DNA from: PRS1 sp965250265
Lineage (GTDB): Bacteria; Bacteroidota; Bacteroidia; Flavobacteriales; Flavobacteriaceae
Assembly (NCBI GenBank): GCA_965250265.1
Contig: CBDFNO010000014.1
Location: forward strand, 496,001 to 560,000
DNA length: 64,000 nucleotides
Direction of reading: 5' to 3'
The position numbers and the translations under genes are program-made. The notes beneath the pieces are model-generated. The model did no database searches, was not told where the DNA came from, and saw nothing but the letters and a program-made list of their open reading frames with translations. Positions 52,574-62,917 of the stretch are shown in pieces; within the stretch, counting starts at the first letter, position 1, and every line of letters starts with the position of its first letter.

Positions 52574-53275
52574 TTAATTTGTATTTAGTCTCTCAATTGT
52601 TAAAACTCCTAAGGCTTTACCCGTTGCATTTGGATCCGTTGATAGTGGAAGCCCCATTCTAATACTTATTGGTGTTGTTTCTGGACTATCAGCAGAAGTG
52701 TAGCTAGCACCAGCATCAGTTCCTGCATCAATAGCATATAATCCAAGTGTAGCACTTTCCACCAAAGTATTGTCAGGATTTTCTAAACTAAAAGAAGCAA
52801 CTCCAAGAAACCAGTCCGGACTTGGTGATAATTTTGTCACAAAACTAATTAAAGGTTTCGTTGGTGTTATTGTAATATTAAAAACTTTTGCTTCTGTTGG
52901 ACCACCATCAGAAGTTCCTAAAACAATAGTTGTTGGGTTTACATTATCTCCAGTCTGAGTATGCTCAGTAACCAAAGTTGAAGAATCTCCATCTTCAGCA
53001 AAAAGCTTTAATCCAGGTGAGGAAGAAAGACCAATACTAAAGACAGATGTTGTATTACTATGTGCTATTAAAACCGCTTTAGAAAAACTGGGATTCTGTG
53101 GGTAATCTGTGGGATATAATTCGGCTGTAAAATTTGGTTCAAAAGTAATTTTATAAGTAGCCTGTGGTATTACTCCTCCCCCATTTCCAGTTCCTGACGT
53201 AGAATCATCACTAGATGAACAACTAAAAAACAAAGCAATCGCACTTAATGCAATAATTTTAAAATGATTTTTCAT
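52574..53275 (-). CDS. Spondin-domain lipoprotein
   Basis: 233 aa from the ATG at 53275, preferred because it gives a lipoprotein signal (LFFSC, Cys18) followed by SSSDDS. The mature domain has the Spondin_N pattern (YKITFEPNFTAELYP, SKAVLIAHSN, SPSPDWFLGVASFSL). Spondin-like proteins are secreted or surface adhesion-type proteins; the role in Bacteroidota is unknown. Inserted on the - strand between tsf and pyrH. Confidence 0.83.
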   Translation of the reverse strand: MKNHFKIIALSAIALFFSCSSSDDSTSGTGNGGGVIPQATYKITFEPNFTAELYPTDYPQNPSFSKAVLIAHSNTTSVFSIGLSSSPGLKLFAEDGDSSTLVTEHTQTGDNVNPTTIVLGTSDGGPTEAKVFNITITPTKPLISFVTKLSPSPDWFLGVASFSLENPDNTLVESATLGLYAIDAGTDAGASYTSADSPETTPISIRMGLPLSTDPNATGKALGVLTIERLNTN

Positions 53276-53350
53276 ATCTATTTTTTTTATGAATATAAAG
53301 ATATTAAAATAATAACACTTGTAATTCAAAAATTTAAAAAAAATGTATGT

Positions 53351-53358
53351 TATATTTG
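53351..53358 (+). promoter_or_regulatory. Promoter -7 box of pyrH
   Basis: TATATTTG matches the TAnnTTTG pattern, 22 bases ahead of the pyrH start. The -33 region is AT-rich and not clear. Confidence 0.5.
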
Positions 53359-53379
53359 TAAAAATTCTGTGTAAAACAT

Positions 53380-54087
53380 ATGAAATATAAACGAATTCTT
53401 TTAAAACTGTCTGGTGAAGCATTAATGGGAAATAGGCAATACGGTATTGACCCTGAACGTCTTGCAGAATATGCTCAAGATATTAAACAAATTATAGATT
53501 TAGGTGTAGAAGTTGCTATTGTTATTGGTGGAGGGAATATTTTTAGAGGTGTTGCAGGTGCTATAAATGGAATGGACCGAGTTCAAGGTGACCATATGGG
53601 AATGCTTGCCACTGTAATTAATGGCTTAGCGTTACAAAGTGCTTTAGAAGATGCTAAAGTACCTACTCGATTGCAAAGTGCTATTAAAATTAATGAGGTA
53701 GCTGAACCTTTTATTAGAAGAAGAGCACTGAGACATTTAGAAAAAGGACGTGTTGTAATTTTTGGGGGGGGCACTGGTAATCCATACTTCACAACAGATT
53801 CTGCAGCTGTATTGAGAGCTATCGAAATTGAGGCAAATGTTATTTTAAAAGGGACACGTGTAGATGGTATTTACAACGTAGACCCTGAGAAAGATTCTGA
53901 AGCTATAAAATTTGATTATATTAGTTTTGACGATGTATTGAAGAAAGGGTTAAAAGTTATGGATACAACAGCTTTTACTTTAAGTCAGGAAAACGAACTT
54001 CCTATTATTGTTTTTGACATGAATAAAAAAGGAAATCTTCTAAAAGTAGTTTCAGGAGAAAACATTGGGACAACAGTTAATCTATAA
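53380..54087 (+). CDS. pyrH: UMP kinase
   Basis: 235 aa, full length. KRILLKLSGEALMG, IVIGGGNIFRG and FGGGTGNPYFTTDSAA are UMP-kinase motifs. Converts UMP to UDP in pyrimidine synthesis. Followed by frr as in most bacteria. Confidence 0.96.
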   Translation: MKYKRILLKLSGEALMGNRQYGIDPERLAEYAQDIKQIIDLGVEVAIVIGGGNIFRGVAGAINGMDRVQGDHMGMLATVINGLALQSALEDAKVPTRLQSAIKINEVAEPFIRRRALRHLEKGRVVIFGGGTGNPYFTTDSAAVLRAIEIEANVILKGTRVDGIYNVDPEKDSEAIKFDYISFDDVLKKGLKVMDTTAFTLSQENELPIIVFDMNKKGNLLKVVSGENIGTTVNL

Positions 54088-54094
54088 ATATAGT

Positions 54095-54123
54095 TTTGGT
54101 TTAATTTTAAATTCTTACCTTTA
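54095..54123 (+). promoter_or_regulatory. Promoter of frr
   Basis: TTTG (54095-54098), a 17-base spacer, TACCTTTA (54116-54123), 17 bases ahead of the frr start; one mismatch in the -7 box. Confidence 0.5.
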
Positions 54124-54139
54124 AATTAATACATTAATA

Positions 54140-54697
54140 ATGAACGAAGAATTACAATTTATTTTAGATACTACAAAAGAAGCTATGGTAAATGCTTTAA
54201 AGCATTTAGAGAAACAGTTTGTAAATATTAGGGCGGGTAAAGCAACTCCTTCAATGTTAGGTAGTATCATGGTTGATTATTATGGGTCTCAAACTCCTCT
54301 TACTCAAGTAGCTAACGTAAATACTCCAGATGGCAGAACTATTACAGTTCAGCCTTGGGAAAAAAGTATGCTTCAAGAAATTGAAAGAGCAATTATGGCA
54401 GCTAATCTTGGATTTAATCCTATGAATAATGGAGAAAGTGTTATTATTAATGTTCCTCCATTAACAGAAGAAAGACGTCTAAACCTATCCAAACAAGCAA
54501 AATCTGAAGCTGAAGATGCTAAAGTTGGAATAAGAAATGCTCGTAAAGAGGCGAATAATGATATTAAGCAAACTGACCACGTTTCAGAAGATTTACAAAA
54601 AAATACCGAATTAGATGTTCAGGATATGACTGATTCTTATGTGAAAAAAGTTGATGACCTTTTTGATATGAAAGAAAAAGAAATTATGACCATATAA
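54140..54697 (+). CDS. frr: Ribosome recycling factor
   Basis: 185 aa, full length. RAGKATPSMLGSIMVDYYG and the WEKSMLQEIERAI region are typical. Splits post-termination ribosomes together with EF-G. Lies 52 bases after pyrH. Confidence 0.96.
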   Translation: MNEELQFILDTTKEAMVNALKHLEKQFVNIRAGKATPSMLGSIMVDYYGSQTPLTQVANVNTPDGRTITVQPWEKSMLQEIERAIMAANLGFNPMNNGESVIINVPPLTEERRLNLSKQAKSEAEDAKVGIRNARKEANNDIKQTDHVSEDLQKNTELDVQDMTDSYVKKVDDLFDMKEKEIMTI

Positions 54698-54765
54698 CTA
54701 GAAACAACACTAAAGTTGATTTTCTTGTGTTATATATATTTAAAATATATTATAGGTTTTAGTGA

Positions 54766-56046
54766 ATGAAATATTACTGGCTTTTTATTTTAGTTACAGC
54801 ATTTATTTGTAAAAGTCAGGCTCAAAATAATGATGCTCCCAACAAAAGCTCTCAAACTGTTAATGACTCCATAAAAAAAGCAGAGTTCTTAAATTATATA
54901 GGTAATGGTTATTTCCCAACCAAGTATTTTAATTTTGATTTACGATATCTTATAAAATTTAATCAGCACGAAGGTTTTAGAACTGGGTTAGGTGGTGTTA
55001 CAAACGAAACCTTTTCTAAAAATTATAGATTACAAGGACATTTGGTTTATGGTTTTCTGGATCATCGCTTTAAATACAGTTTTGGCGGAGGAGTGCGAAT
55101 AGCAAAAAAAACAAACACCTGGATAAATTTATTATATATTGATGATTTAGAAGAAACTGGTAGTTCAAATTTTTTAACTGATAAACGTTTTTTTCAGTTT
55201 TTCGAACCACGTTTAATAAACATAGATTTGTTTCATGAACACATTTCCAAAACGATAAGTATAGAACATCAGTTACATCCAAAAGTATTAACCGAAACAC
55301 AGTTTTCTGTTAGTAAAATAAGCCCTACTTACAACTATATATTTAATTTAAAAAATGAGGATAGCTTCACAAATTTTGACTTAAGTCTTGTAAAGATTTC
55401 TGCACAATGGAGTCCATTTAGTGAGTTTGATAAAACACAATATGGAATAATCGAAACTAAAATAGGCTATCCCAAATTTACGTTACAATTCACCAAAAGT
55501 TTTGCAACAGTTTTAGGAGGTGATTTTAATTTTTCTAAATTAGATTTTAGAGCTATTCAGCAATTTAATTACTTGAATGAAGCCAGCTCTCAAATAGTTC
55601 TGTCAAGCGGCTTAGCAAATGGTAATGCTCCGATCACACATTTATATCATGCATATCCTAACAATGTAAATAAAGAAACTATACTGCGTCGATTCTCGGT
55701 TGCTGGAATAAACAGTTTTGAAACCATGTATTTTAATGAATTCTTTTCTGATAGATTTGCTACACTTCAAATAAAGCATAATTTAAAACCATTTAATATT
55801 TCACCTTGGTTTAAGCCTCAATTAGTATTAATAACAAGATTTGCTATTGGTGATATGAATAATATCGATAGACATGAAAATATAACATTCGACACTCTTG
55901 AAAAAGGATTTACAGAATCTGGGTTCGAGATTAATAAACTGTTTTTTGGTTTTGGTTTAAGTTTTGCGTATCGTTATGGTTCTTATCATCTTCCAAACTT
56001 TGAAGATAATTTTGCTTTCAAATTTACTTTTAATGTCAATCTTTAA
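54766..56046 (+). CDS. DUF5686-like outer-membrane beta-barrel protein (short form)
   Basis: 426 aa. Signal peptide residues 1-19 (ending SQAQ). Repeated amphipathic strands and a C-terminal FKFTFNVNL indicate an outer-membrane barrel. GNGYFPTKYFNFDLRYLIKFNQHEGFRTGLGG resembles the barrel part of DUF5686 proteins; the N-terminal carboxypeptidase-regulatory-like domain of longer members is missing. Function unknown. Confidence 0.72.
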   Translation: MKYYWLFILVTAFICKSQAQNNDAPNKSSQTVNDSIKKAEFLNYIGNGYFPTKYFNFDLRYLIKFNQHEGFRTGLGGVTNETFSKNYRLQGHLVYGFLDHRFKYSFGGGVRIAKKTNTWINLLYIDDLEETGSSNFLTDKRFFQFFEPRLINIDLFHEHISKTISIEHQLHPKVLTETQFSVSKISPTYNYIFNLKNEDSFTNFDLSLVKISAQWSPFSEFDKTQYGIIETKIGYPKFTLQFTKSFATVLGGDFNFSKLDFRAIQQFNYLNEASSQIVLSSGLANGNAPITHLYHAYPNNVNKETILRRFSVAGINSFETMYFNEFFSDRFATLQIKHNLKPFNISPWFKPQLVLITRFAIGDMNNIDRHENITFDTLEKGFTESGFEINKLFFGFGLSFAYRYGSYHLPNFEDNFAFKFTFNVNL

Positions 56047-56096
56047 TATTAATAGATAAGCAAACTTTTTGGACTAATTTATCAGGACTAATTTTT

Positions 56097-56104
56097 TACC
56101 TTTG
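56097..56104 (+). promoter_or_regulatory. Promoter -7 box of the RND transporter gene
   Basis: TACCTTTG, 18 bases ahead of the start codon; no well-spaced TTTG upstream. Confidence 0.45.
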
Positions 56105-56121
56105 AGCCGTTAAATTTAACT

Positions 56122-58515
56122 ATGGCAAGGCTATTTTCGGTAGGTTTTTGGGAAACTGTTGCACGACTAATTCTGCGTAATAAAATTGGTATTTTAATTA
56201 GTATTGCTGCTGCAACATTCTTTTTTGGGTTACAATGGGACAAAATGCGTTTCACTTATACAGAAGCTAATCTTTTGCCAGATGATCACGAGGTTAATTT
56301 AAAGTATAATACATTTCTTGAAATATTTGGGGAAGAAGGAAATTTAATAGTGCTTGGTGTTAAAGACTCATCATTATTTACTGTTGAAAAATTAAATGCT
56401 TGGAACAAACTTTCTAACGATTTTAAAACATTTAAAGAAGTTGAAACTGTTGTTGCTATTATTGATCTTCAGAAACTCGTAAAAAATGAATCTAAGAAAC
56501 AATTCGATTTAGAACCTTTTATAAAAGATTCTATTACTTCTATAACACAATTAGAAACATTACAGAAACAACTATTTGAGCAATATCCTTTTTACGATAA
56601 CTTTTTATTTAATAAAGAAACTAAAACAATACGATCGGCTATTTATTTGGACAAAGAAATTGTTAATACTTCGGCTCGAAAAGATTTTATTACCGAAACA
56701 CTCATTCCAAAAATTGAGGCCTTCGAGAAAAATTACAATCTCGATGTTCGTATATCAGGAATGCCTTATATACGCACGCTAAATTCACAAAATATTATTG
56801 ATGAGATTGGCACTTTCATTCTTGCAGCATTATTTGTTACCTCATTAATTTTCTTTTTCTTTTTCAGATCGTTTAGAGCCACATTTATATCAATGATAAT
56901 TGTAGTAATTGGAGTTATGTGGACCTTTGGAATTCTAGGTCTTCTGGAATATGAAATTACAGTACTTACAGCATTAATACCTCCATTAATTATTGTTATT
57001 GGAATTCCTAATTGTATTTTCTTGATAAATAAATATCAACACGAAGTTAAAAAACACGGCAATAAAGCAAAATCTTTACAACGTGTTATTACTAAAGTTG
57101 GAAATGCCACATTAATGACCAATGTTACAACAGCTTCTGGATTTGCAACTTTTATAATTACAGATAGTACATTGTTAACAGAATTTGGTATTGTTGCCTC
57201 CCTTAGTATCCTTGCTATTTTTATACTGTGTTTGTTAATTATACCCATTATTTATAGTTATATGCCACTACCAAAAGACAAGCATTTAGAGCATTTAAGC
57301 AAACGCTGGATAAATGGTTTTGTGGATTGGATGGAACATATGGTGAGGTATAAGAAAATTAGTATTTATATTATATCATTAATCCTATTGGTGCTAAGTA
57401 TCATTGGTATTTATCAAATAAAAATTTCTGGCAGTTTAATTGAAGATATGCCACAAAAATCTGCTTTTTTTAAAGACATTCGATTTTTTGAAGAAGAGTT
57501 TAATGGCATTATGCCTTTAGAAATAATGATAGATACTAAACATAAAAAGGGAGTTATGAAACTTTCTACGTTAAAGCGTATGAATGAGCTAGAAGAACTT
57601 ATTATTGAAACTCCAGAATTATCAAGACCAATATCTGTGGTAAGTTTAGTTAAATATTCTAAACAAGCATACTATAACGGAAACCCTAAATACTATCAAT
57701 TACCAACATTTCAAGAGAACGGCTTTATCTTACCGTATGCTAAAAACTCTTCTTCTGATGTTGATTTGCTTAAAAACTTTGTGGACAGTACAGGACAATA
57801 TGCTCGTATTACGACCTTTATGAAAGATATTGGTACCGATAAAATGGAGCGGATAGAAGAAAATCTTCAAAACAAAATTAAAAAGGTTTTTCCAGTAAAA
57901 CAATATGAAGTTACTTTAACTGGAAAAGCATATTTATTTCAAAAAGGGACCAAATATTTAATAAATAATTTGATTCTCTCGTTATCATTAGCCATATTTT
58001 TAATATCCCTTTTTATGGCATACATGTTTAGATCTCTTAGAATGATTATTGTTTCACTAATTCCTAATATTCTTCCGTTACTTATAACAGCTGGATTAAT
58101 GGGATATCTTGGTGTTCCTATAAAACCTTCAACAATTTTAGTGTTTAGTATAGCTTTTGGAATTTCAGTAGATGACACTATACACTTCCTTGCAAAATAC
58201 AGACAAGAACTAATTGCAAATCATTGGAAAATTAAAAAATCTGTTTATGCAGCTTTACGTGAAACAGGGGTGAGTATGTTTTACACATCTATTGTTCTGT
58301 TTTTTGGTTTTTCGGTTTTTATCATTTCTAATTTTGGAGGTACGGTAGCACTTGGGGCATTAGTTTCAGCAACATTATTATTTGCATTATTAGCTAATTT
58401 ATTACTGTTACCATCATTATTATTATCATTAGAAAGAAGCATTGCAAACAAAGAAGTTTTAAAAGAACCTAACTTCAGAATTATTCCTGAAGAAGATAAA
58501 AACAACGATAATTAA
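56122..58515 (+). CDS. RND/MMPL-superfamily transporter
   Basis: 797 aa. Two similar halves, each with one helix, a large periplasmic loop and five clustered helices (about 20-40, 230-375; 410-430, 620-780). GISVDDTIHFLAKYR in the second half is the conserved helix-4 proton-relay motif; the first half has IVIGIPNCIFLINKY. Hydrophobe exporter-like, in the patched/MMPL group rather than the AcrB drug-efflux group. Substrate unknown. Confidence 0.85.
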   Translation: MARLFSVGFWETVARLILRNKIGILISIAAATFFFGLQWDKMRFTYTEANLLPDDHEVNLKYNTFLEIFGEEGNLIVLGVKDSSLFTVEKLNAWNKLSNDFKTFKEVETVVAIIDLQKLVKNESKKQFDLEPFIKDSITSITQLETLQKQLFEQYPFYDNFLFNKETKTIRSAIYLDKEIVNTSARKDFITETLIPKIEAFEKNYNLDVRISGMPYIRTLNSQNIIDEIGTFILAALFVTSLIFFFFFRSFRATFISMIIVVIGVMWTFGILGLLEYEITVLTALIPPLIIVIGIPNCIFLINKYQHEVKKHGNKAKSLQRVITKVGNATLMTNVTTASGFATFIITDSTLLTEFGIVASLSILAIFILCLLIIPIIYSYMPLPKDKHLEHLSKRWINGFVDWMEHMVRYKKISIYIISLILLVLSIIGIYQIKISGSLIEDMPQKSAFFKDIRFFEEEFNGIMPLEIMIDTKHKKGVMKLSTLKRMNELEELIIETPELSRPISVVSLVKYSKQAYYNGNPKYYQLPTFQENGFILPYAKNSSSDVDLLKNFVDSTGQYARITTFMKDIGTDKMERIEENLQNKIKKVFPVKQYEVTLTGKAYLFQKGTKYLINNLILSLSLAIFLISLFMAYMFRSLRMIIVSLIPNILPLLITAGLMGYLGVPIKPSTILVFSIAFGISVDDTIHFLAKYRQELIANHWKIKKSVYAALRETGVSMFYTSIVLFFGFSVFIISNFGGTVALGALVSATLLFALLANLLLLPSLLLSLERSIANKEVLKEPNFRIIPEEDKNNDN

Positions 58516-58530
58516 TTAGACTGAAACCTT

Positions 58531-58538
58531 TATCTTTG
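58531..58538 (+). promoter_or_regulatory. Promoter -7 box of asnS
   Basis: TATCTTTG, exact TAnnTTTG, 22 bases ahead of asnS; -33 box unclear. Confidence 0.5.
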
Positions 58539-58560
58539 CACATTATTAAAATCAAAAACA

Positions 58561-59994
58561 ATGAAGCCTAGTACAGTAGCCGAATTATTGTCGAAAGACA
58601 AAGCACAAAGTGAAATAGAAATTAACGGTTGGGTAAGAACCTTTAGAGCAAATAGATTTATAGCACTAAATGACGGTTCTACAATTAATAATATACAGTG
58701 TGTTATTGATTTTGAAAATACTGCTGAATCTGTTTTAAAACGAATTACTACTGGAGCTGCAGTACTAATAAAAGGAACTTTGGTTGAAAGCGTAGGCAAA
58801 GGACAATCTGTAGAAATAAAAGTTTCATCAATTAATATTCTAGGAGATTCCGATCCTGAAGAATATCCAATTCAACCAAAAAAGCATTCGTTTGAATTCT
58901 TAAGAGAAAATGCCCATTTACGTACAAGAACAAATACCTTTAGTGCTGTCATGCGATTGCGATCTTCATTATCATTTGCCATTCATAAATATTTTAATGA
59001 GAATGGATTTTATTATATGCATACACCAATAATAACAGGAAGTGATGCCGAAGGTGCCGGAGAAATGTTTCGGGTAAGTAATTTAGATGCCAAAAACCCT
59101 TCTTTAAATGATGAAGGTGATGTGGATTTTACTCAAGATTTCTTTGGCAAAGAAACAAACCTAACCGTTTCGGGGCAATTAGAAGCAGAAGCCTATGCAA
59201 TGTCATTGGGTAAAGTTTATACATTTGGCCCAACCTTTAGAGCCGAAAACTCTAACACATCACGTCATTTATCCGAATTCTGGATGATAGAACCCGAAGT
59301 AGCTTTTATGGATTTATCTGGTAATATGGACTTAGCTGAAGATTTTACAAAATCTATTTTAAATTATATTCTCAAAAATAATAAAGAAGATCTAGCGTTT
59401 TTGGAACAACGCTTAGTACAGGAAGATAAATCTAAACCTCAAGCCGAACGCAATGAAATGACCTTAACCGATAAGTTAAGATTTGTTGTAGATAATAATT
59501 TTAAACGTGTAAGCTATACTGAAGCCATAGATATTTTGCGTAACTGCAAGCCAAATAAGAAAAAGAAATTTAAATATATAATTAATGAATGGGGAGCCGA
59601 TCTGCAGAGTGAGCACGAACGTTTTTTGGTTGAAAAACACTTTAAGTGTCCTGTCATTTTATTTGATTATCCAGCAAGTATAAAAGCCTTTTATATGCGT
59701 TTAAATGATGATGGTAAAACAGTTAGAGCTATGGATATTTTGTTTCCAGGTATTGGAGAGATTGTTGGTGGTTCACAACGTGAAGAGCGTTTAGAGGTTT
59801 TAAAAGAAAAGATGGCTGAATTAGATATTCCTGAAGAAGAGTTGTGGTGGTACTTAGATTTGCGAAAATATGGAACAGCAGTGCATTCTGGATTTGGTTT
59901 AGGCTTTGAACGATTAGTAATGTTTGCAACAGGAATGAGTAATATAAGAGACGTAATTCCTTTTCCAAGAACACCGTTAAACGCAGATTTTTAA
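58561..59994 (+). CDS. asnS: Asparagine--tRNA ligase
   Basis: 477 aa. N-terminal OB-fold anticodon-binding domain (EINGWVRTFRANRFIALNDGS, about 20-110). Class II motif 2 is FRAENSNTSRHLSEFW and motif 3 is GLGFERLVM near the C-terminus. Length and motifs favour AsnRS over AspRS. Followed by a terminator. Confidence 0.95.
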   Translation: MKPSTVAELLSKDKAQSEIEINGWVRTFRANRFIALNDGSTINNIQCVIDFENTAESVLKRITTGAAVLIKGTLVESVGKGQSVEIKVSSINILGDSDPEEYPIQPKKHSFEFLRENAHLRTRTNTFSAVMRLRSSLSFAIHKYFNENGFYYMHTPIITGSDAEGAGEMFRVSNLDAKNPSLNDEGDVDFTQDFFGKETNLTVSGQLEAEAYAMSLGKVYTFGPTFRAENSNTSRHLSEFWMIEPEVAFMDLSGNMDLAEDFTKSILNYILKNNKEDLAFLEQRLVQEDKSKPQAERNEMTLTDKLRFVVDNNFKRVSYTEAIDILRNCKPNKKKKFKYIINEWGADLQSEHERFLVEKHFKCPVILFDYPASIKAFYMRLNDDGKTVRAMDILFPGIGEIVGGSQREERLEVLKEKMAELDIPEEELWWYLDLRKYGTAVHSGFGLGFERLVMFATGMSNIRDVIPFPRTPLNADF

Positions 59995-60020
59995 TAGTTA
60001 AAGAGTTAAAACATATAATA

Positions 60021-60060
60021 AAACAATCTTCGTTCTATAGGAAAGTAGATTGTTTTTTTT
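60021..60060 (+). terminator. Rho-independent terminator after asnS
   Basis: AAACAATCT and AGATTGTTT form a 9-bp stem around a 17-base loop, followed by a T-tract. Confidence 0.8.
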
Positions 60061-60087
60061 ATTTTTATAAAAACCCAAATAGAAATA

Positions 60088-61545
60088 ATGCTTAAACAGT
60101 ATTTACAATTTAAATTATCTCAAAAATTATCGCCTCAACAAATCCAGTTGATGAAGCTAATTCAACTACCTACACAAGCTTTTGAACAACGCCTAAAACA
60201 AGAACTTGAAGAGAATCCTGCGCTGGAAAGCGGAAAAGAAAACACGGATGATCTCCAAGAGAATTTTGATAATACAAACGAAGACTTCAACGATAATGAA
60301 TCTATAAATGCAGAAGACATTAATGTTGACGATTATTTGAGCGATGATGAAATCCCCGACTATAGAATGCAAGCCAATAATTATAGTCCAGATGATGACG
60401 AAAAAAGTATCCCTTATGCTTCAGGGACATCCTTTACGCAACATTTAATAACGCAATTAAATACCTTTAGATTAGATGAGGAAGGTCGTGTAATTGCCGA
60501 ATTTTTAGTTGGTAGTGTTGATGGAAGCGGTTATATACGTCGTTCATTATCGGATATTATGGATGATCTTGCTTTTACACAAAATATTTACACTACCGAA
60601 GATAAAATTAGAGACGTTTTAATAACAGTACAACAGCTAGATCCGGCTGGTGTAGGCGCTAGAGATTTACAAGAGTGTTTAAGTATTCAGTTACTCCGAA
60701 AAAATCAAAATCCTAGTGTAGAATTAGCCGTTAACATTATTGAAAAAGCTTTCGATCAGTTTACAAAAAAACACTATAAAAAATTAATTCAAAAATTTAA
60801 TGTTAATGAATATCAGCTTAAAGATGCCATTATTGAAATTGAACGTTTAAACCCAAAACCAGGAGGCTCATATTCAGGAAATAATAGAATGGTAGAGCAT
60901 GTTGTTCCAGATTTTACTATTAAAATTTTGGATGGTGAATTAGAGTTAACACTTAATGGAAGAAATGCACCTGAACTTCATGTATCAAGAGAATACAACA
61001 ATATGCTTAAAGGCTACAAAGAAGCTAAAGAAAAATCAAAATCTCAAAAAGATGCCGTCCAGTTTATTAAACAAAAATTAGATGGTGCAAAATGGTTTAT
61101 TGAAGCTATTAAACAACGTCAACAAACATTGTTTGTAACTATGAGTGCCATTATGCATTATCAAAAAGAGTATCTTTTAACTGGTGACGAGCTTAAGTTA
61201 AAACCTATGATTCTTAAAGATATTGCTGATGAAATTGAAATGGATGTTTCTACAGTTTCTAGAGTTGCAAATAGTAAGTATGTCGATACACCTTATGGAA
61301 CAAAACTCATAAAAGAATTCTTTAGTGAATCTATGACTAATGATCAAGGTGAAGAGGTGTCAACACGTGAGATTAAAAAAATATTGGAAACGGTTATAGA
61401 AAAGGAAGACAAGAAAAAGCCATTAACTGACGAAAGACTTGCAATAATTCTAAAAGAAAAAGGATATCCTATTGCTAGACGTACTGTTGCTAAATATAGA
61501 GAGCAGCTTAACATATCTGTAGCTAGACTTAGGAAACAAATTTAA
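60088..61545 (+). CDS. rpoN: RNA polymerase sigma-54 factor
   Basis: 485 aa. Gln/Leu-rich region I (LSQKLSPQQIQLMKLIQLP), an acidic region II (about 50-110), the core-binding domain, and the RpoN box ARRTVAKYRE near residues 470-480. Full length. One base separates its stop from the start of the next gene. Confidence 0.95.
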   Translation: MLKQYLQFKLSQKLSPQQIQLMKLIQLPTQAFEQRLKQELEENPALESGKENTDDLQENFDNTNEDFNDNESINAEDINVDDYLSDDEIPDYRMQANNYSPDDDEKSIPYASGTSFTQHLITQLNTFRLDEEGRVIAEFLVGSVDGSGYIRRSLSDIMDDLAFTQNIYTTEDKIRDVLITVQQLDPAGVGARDLQECLSIQLLRKNQNPSVELAVNIIEKAFDQFTKKHYKKLIQKFNVNEYQLKDAIIEIERLNPKPGGSYSGNNRMVEHVVPDFTIKILDGELELTLNGRNAPELHVSREYNNMLKGYKEAKEKSKSQKDAVQFIKQKLDGAKWFIEAIKQRQQTLFVTMSAIMHYQKEYLLTGDELKLKPMILKDIADEIEMDVSTVSRVANSKYVDTPYGTKLIKEFFSESMTNDQGEEVSTREIKKILETVIEKEDKKKPLTDERLAIILKEKGYPIARRTVAKYREQLNISVARLRKQI

Positions 61546-62151
61546 ATGAGTGTTCTTTTAAAAAGCATATCGTATATTTTTCATCCGTTACTAATGCCTT
61601 TTTTAGGCGTTGCTTTTTATTTTTCAAAATCGCCTCGTTTTATTCCTGAACCCCTTGTAAAAGCTAAATTATTTTCGATTGCATTACTTACTATCTTACT
61701 CCCAATACTTTTATTTTTTTTACTCAAAACATTACGAAAAGTGAACAGTATAAACCTAACAACATCAAAAGAGCGAATAATTCCTTTAGCTATAAATTGT
61801 GTTATTGTATTTTTTATCATTCAACGTGTGTTGCCATCTAATGAAATTATTGAACTCTATTTCTTTTTTATAGGAATTCTTTTATCCACTTTATCTTGTT
61901 TGATGTTGGCACTTCTTAATTTTAAAGCTAGTATCCACATGATTGCTTCGGCAGGAGTATTACTATTTTTTATTGCTATAAGTATTCATTTTAGCATTAA
62001 CATTAATGGTATATTAGCTATCATATTCATTATTATAGGAGCTGTTGCTACGTCTAGGTTACACCTAAATGCTCACACGAATACTGAATTAATAATAGGA
62101 TTTTTTATTGGATTGATTCCTCAATTGATTATGCTTAACTATTGGTTATAA
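61546..62151 (+). CDS. Conserved Bacteroidota membrane protein after rpoN
   Basis: 201 aa with about five or six transmembrane helices and a short N-terminus (HPLLMPFLGVAFYF). Directly abuts rpoN, so it is likely co-transcribed. The HPLLMP start resembles a family often found in this position in Flavobacteriia. Function unknown. Overlaps the convergent PorT-like gene by 6 bases. Confidence 0.75.
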   Translation: MSVLLKSISYIFHPLLMPFLGVAFYFSKSPRFIPEPLVKAKLFSIALLTILLPILLFFLLKTLRKVNSINLTTSKERIIPLAINCVIVFFIIQRVLPSNEIIELYFFFIGILLSTLSCLMLALLNFKASIHMIASAGVLLFFIAISIHFSININGILAIIFIIIGAVATSRLHLNAHTNTELIIGFFIGLIPQLIMLNYWL

Positions 62152-62841
62152 TATATAAAATATAAGTCCAATTTTAATAGCATTTATATTAATAGATTCT
62201 TCATTAATTTTTGCTTCATTTTTAAAAATAGGGTTAAGCCCATAATACAAATAGATATTCCAGGTATTATAACCAATACTTAAAGTTATTCCATATTGAA
62301 TTTTATCAAAATCACTTATGTTTTTAAGTTCAATATTTTGTGGAGTGCCTTTAAATTTCGATGTTGAAGAAAACATATATCCTAACTTGAATCCTGAATA
62401 AATCCTCCAAAATTTATACGATTCTGCAGTTGAGGCTCTCCATCTAAATTGAAACGGAATTTCTATAAGATGCATTGAAAACTTATTTTTAGTAAATGAC
62501 GTACTTTCAATAATTTCATAATTAAACGCACCTTGCTGATCTTTAGAAACCAATAGATTTTGATTAAATGAATTCGCTGAATAACCCAAGCCTAAACCAA
62601 AAGACAGTGTTCTCCTTTTATTAATTGGCATATCTCTAATAAAACCGAAATGAAAACCGCTTGAGAATCCATTTTGTGACATGTCTTGAGGCATCTTACC
62701 CAAAAGATTGTAGGTTATTCCAAAATAGAATTGATCTTCTCGATAGAGATTATCTGGTCCCGCAGTAGAAGAAGTAGTGTCTTGCCCTAATATAGATTGA
62801 TAACTAAAAAATGATAATATTAAAATTAAAACAAATCTCAT
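62146..62841 (-). CDS. PorT-like outer-membrane beta-barrel protein
   Basis: 231 aa. Signal peptide residues 1-19 (ending SILGQ). Mature part: FYFGITYNLLGKMP, then alternating strands (RRTLSFGLGLGYSAN, FQFRWRAS, KLGYMFSS), as in PorT/porin-family proteins of Bacteroidota, where PorT takes part in type IX secretion and gliding. Assignment to PorT itself is probable but not certain. Confidence 0.75.
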   Translation of the reverse strand: MRFVLILILSFFSYQSILGQDTTSSTAGPDNLYREDQFYFGITYNLLGKMPQDMSQNGFSSGFHFGFIRDMPINKRRTLSFGLGLGYSANSFNQNLLVSKDQQGAFNYEIIESTSFTKNKFSMHLIEIPFQFRWRASTAESYKFWRIYSGFKLGYMFSSTSKFKGTPQNIELKNISDFDKIQYGITLSIGYNTWNIYLYYGLNPIFKNEAKINEESININAIKIGLIFYIL

Positions 62842-62860
62842 TGCGTAAAGTTAAATAAAT

Positions 62861-62893
62861 AAAAATGGGCATTCTTGATAGAATACCCATTTT
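62861..62893 (-). terminator. Terminator of the ExbD operon
   Basis: AAAATGGGCATTC and GAATACCCATTTT form a stem with one mismatch around a 6-base loop, 25 bases past the stop of the second ExbD gene on the - strand. Confidence 0.7.
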
Positions 62894-62917
62894 AATATAA
62901 ATTTTAATTTTAAGCTT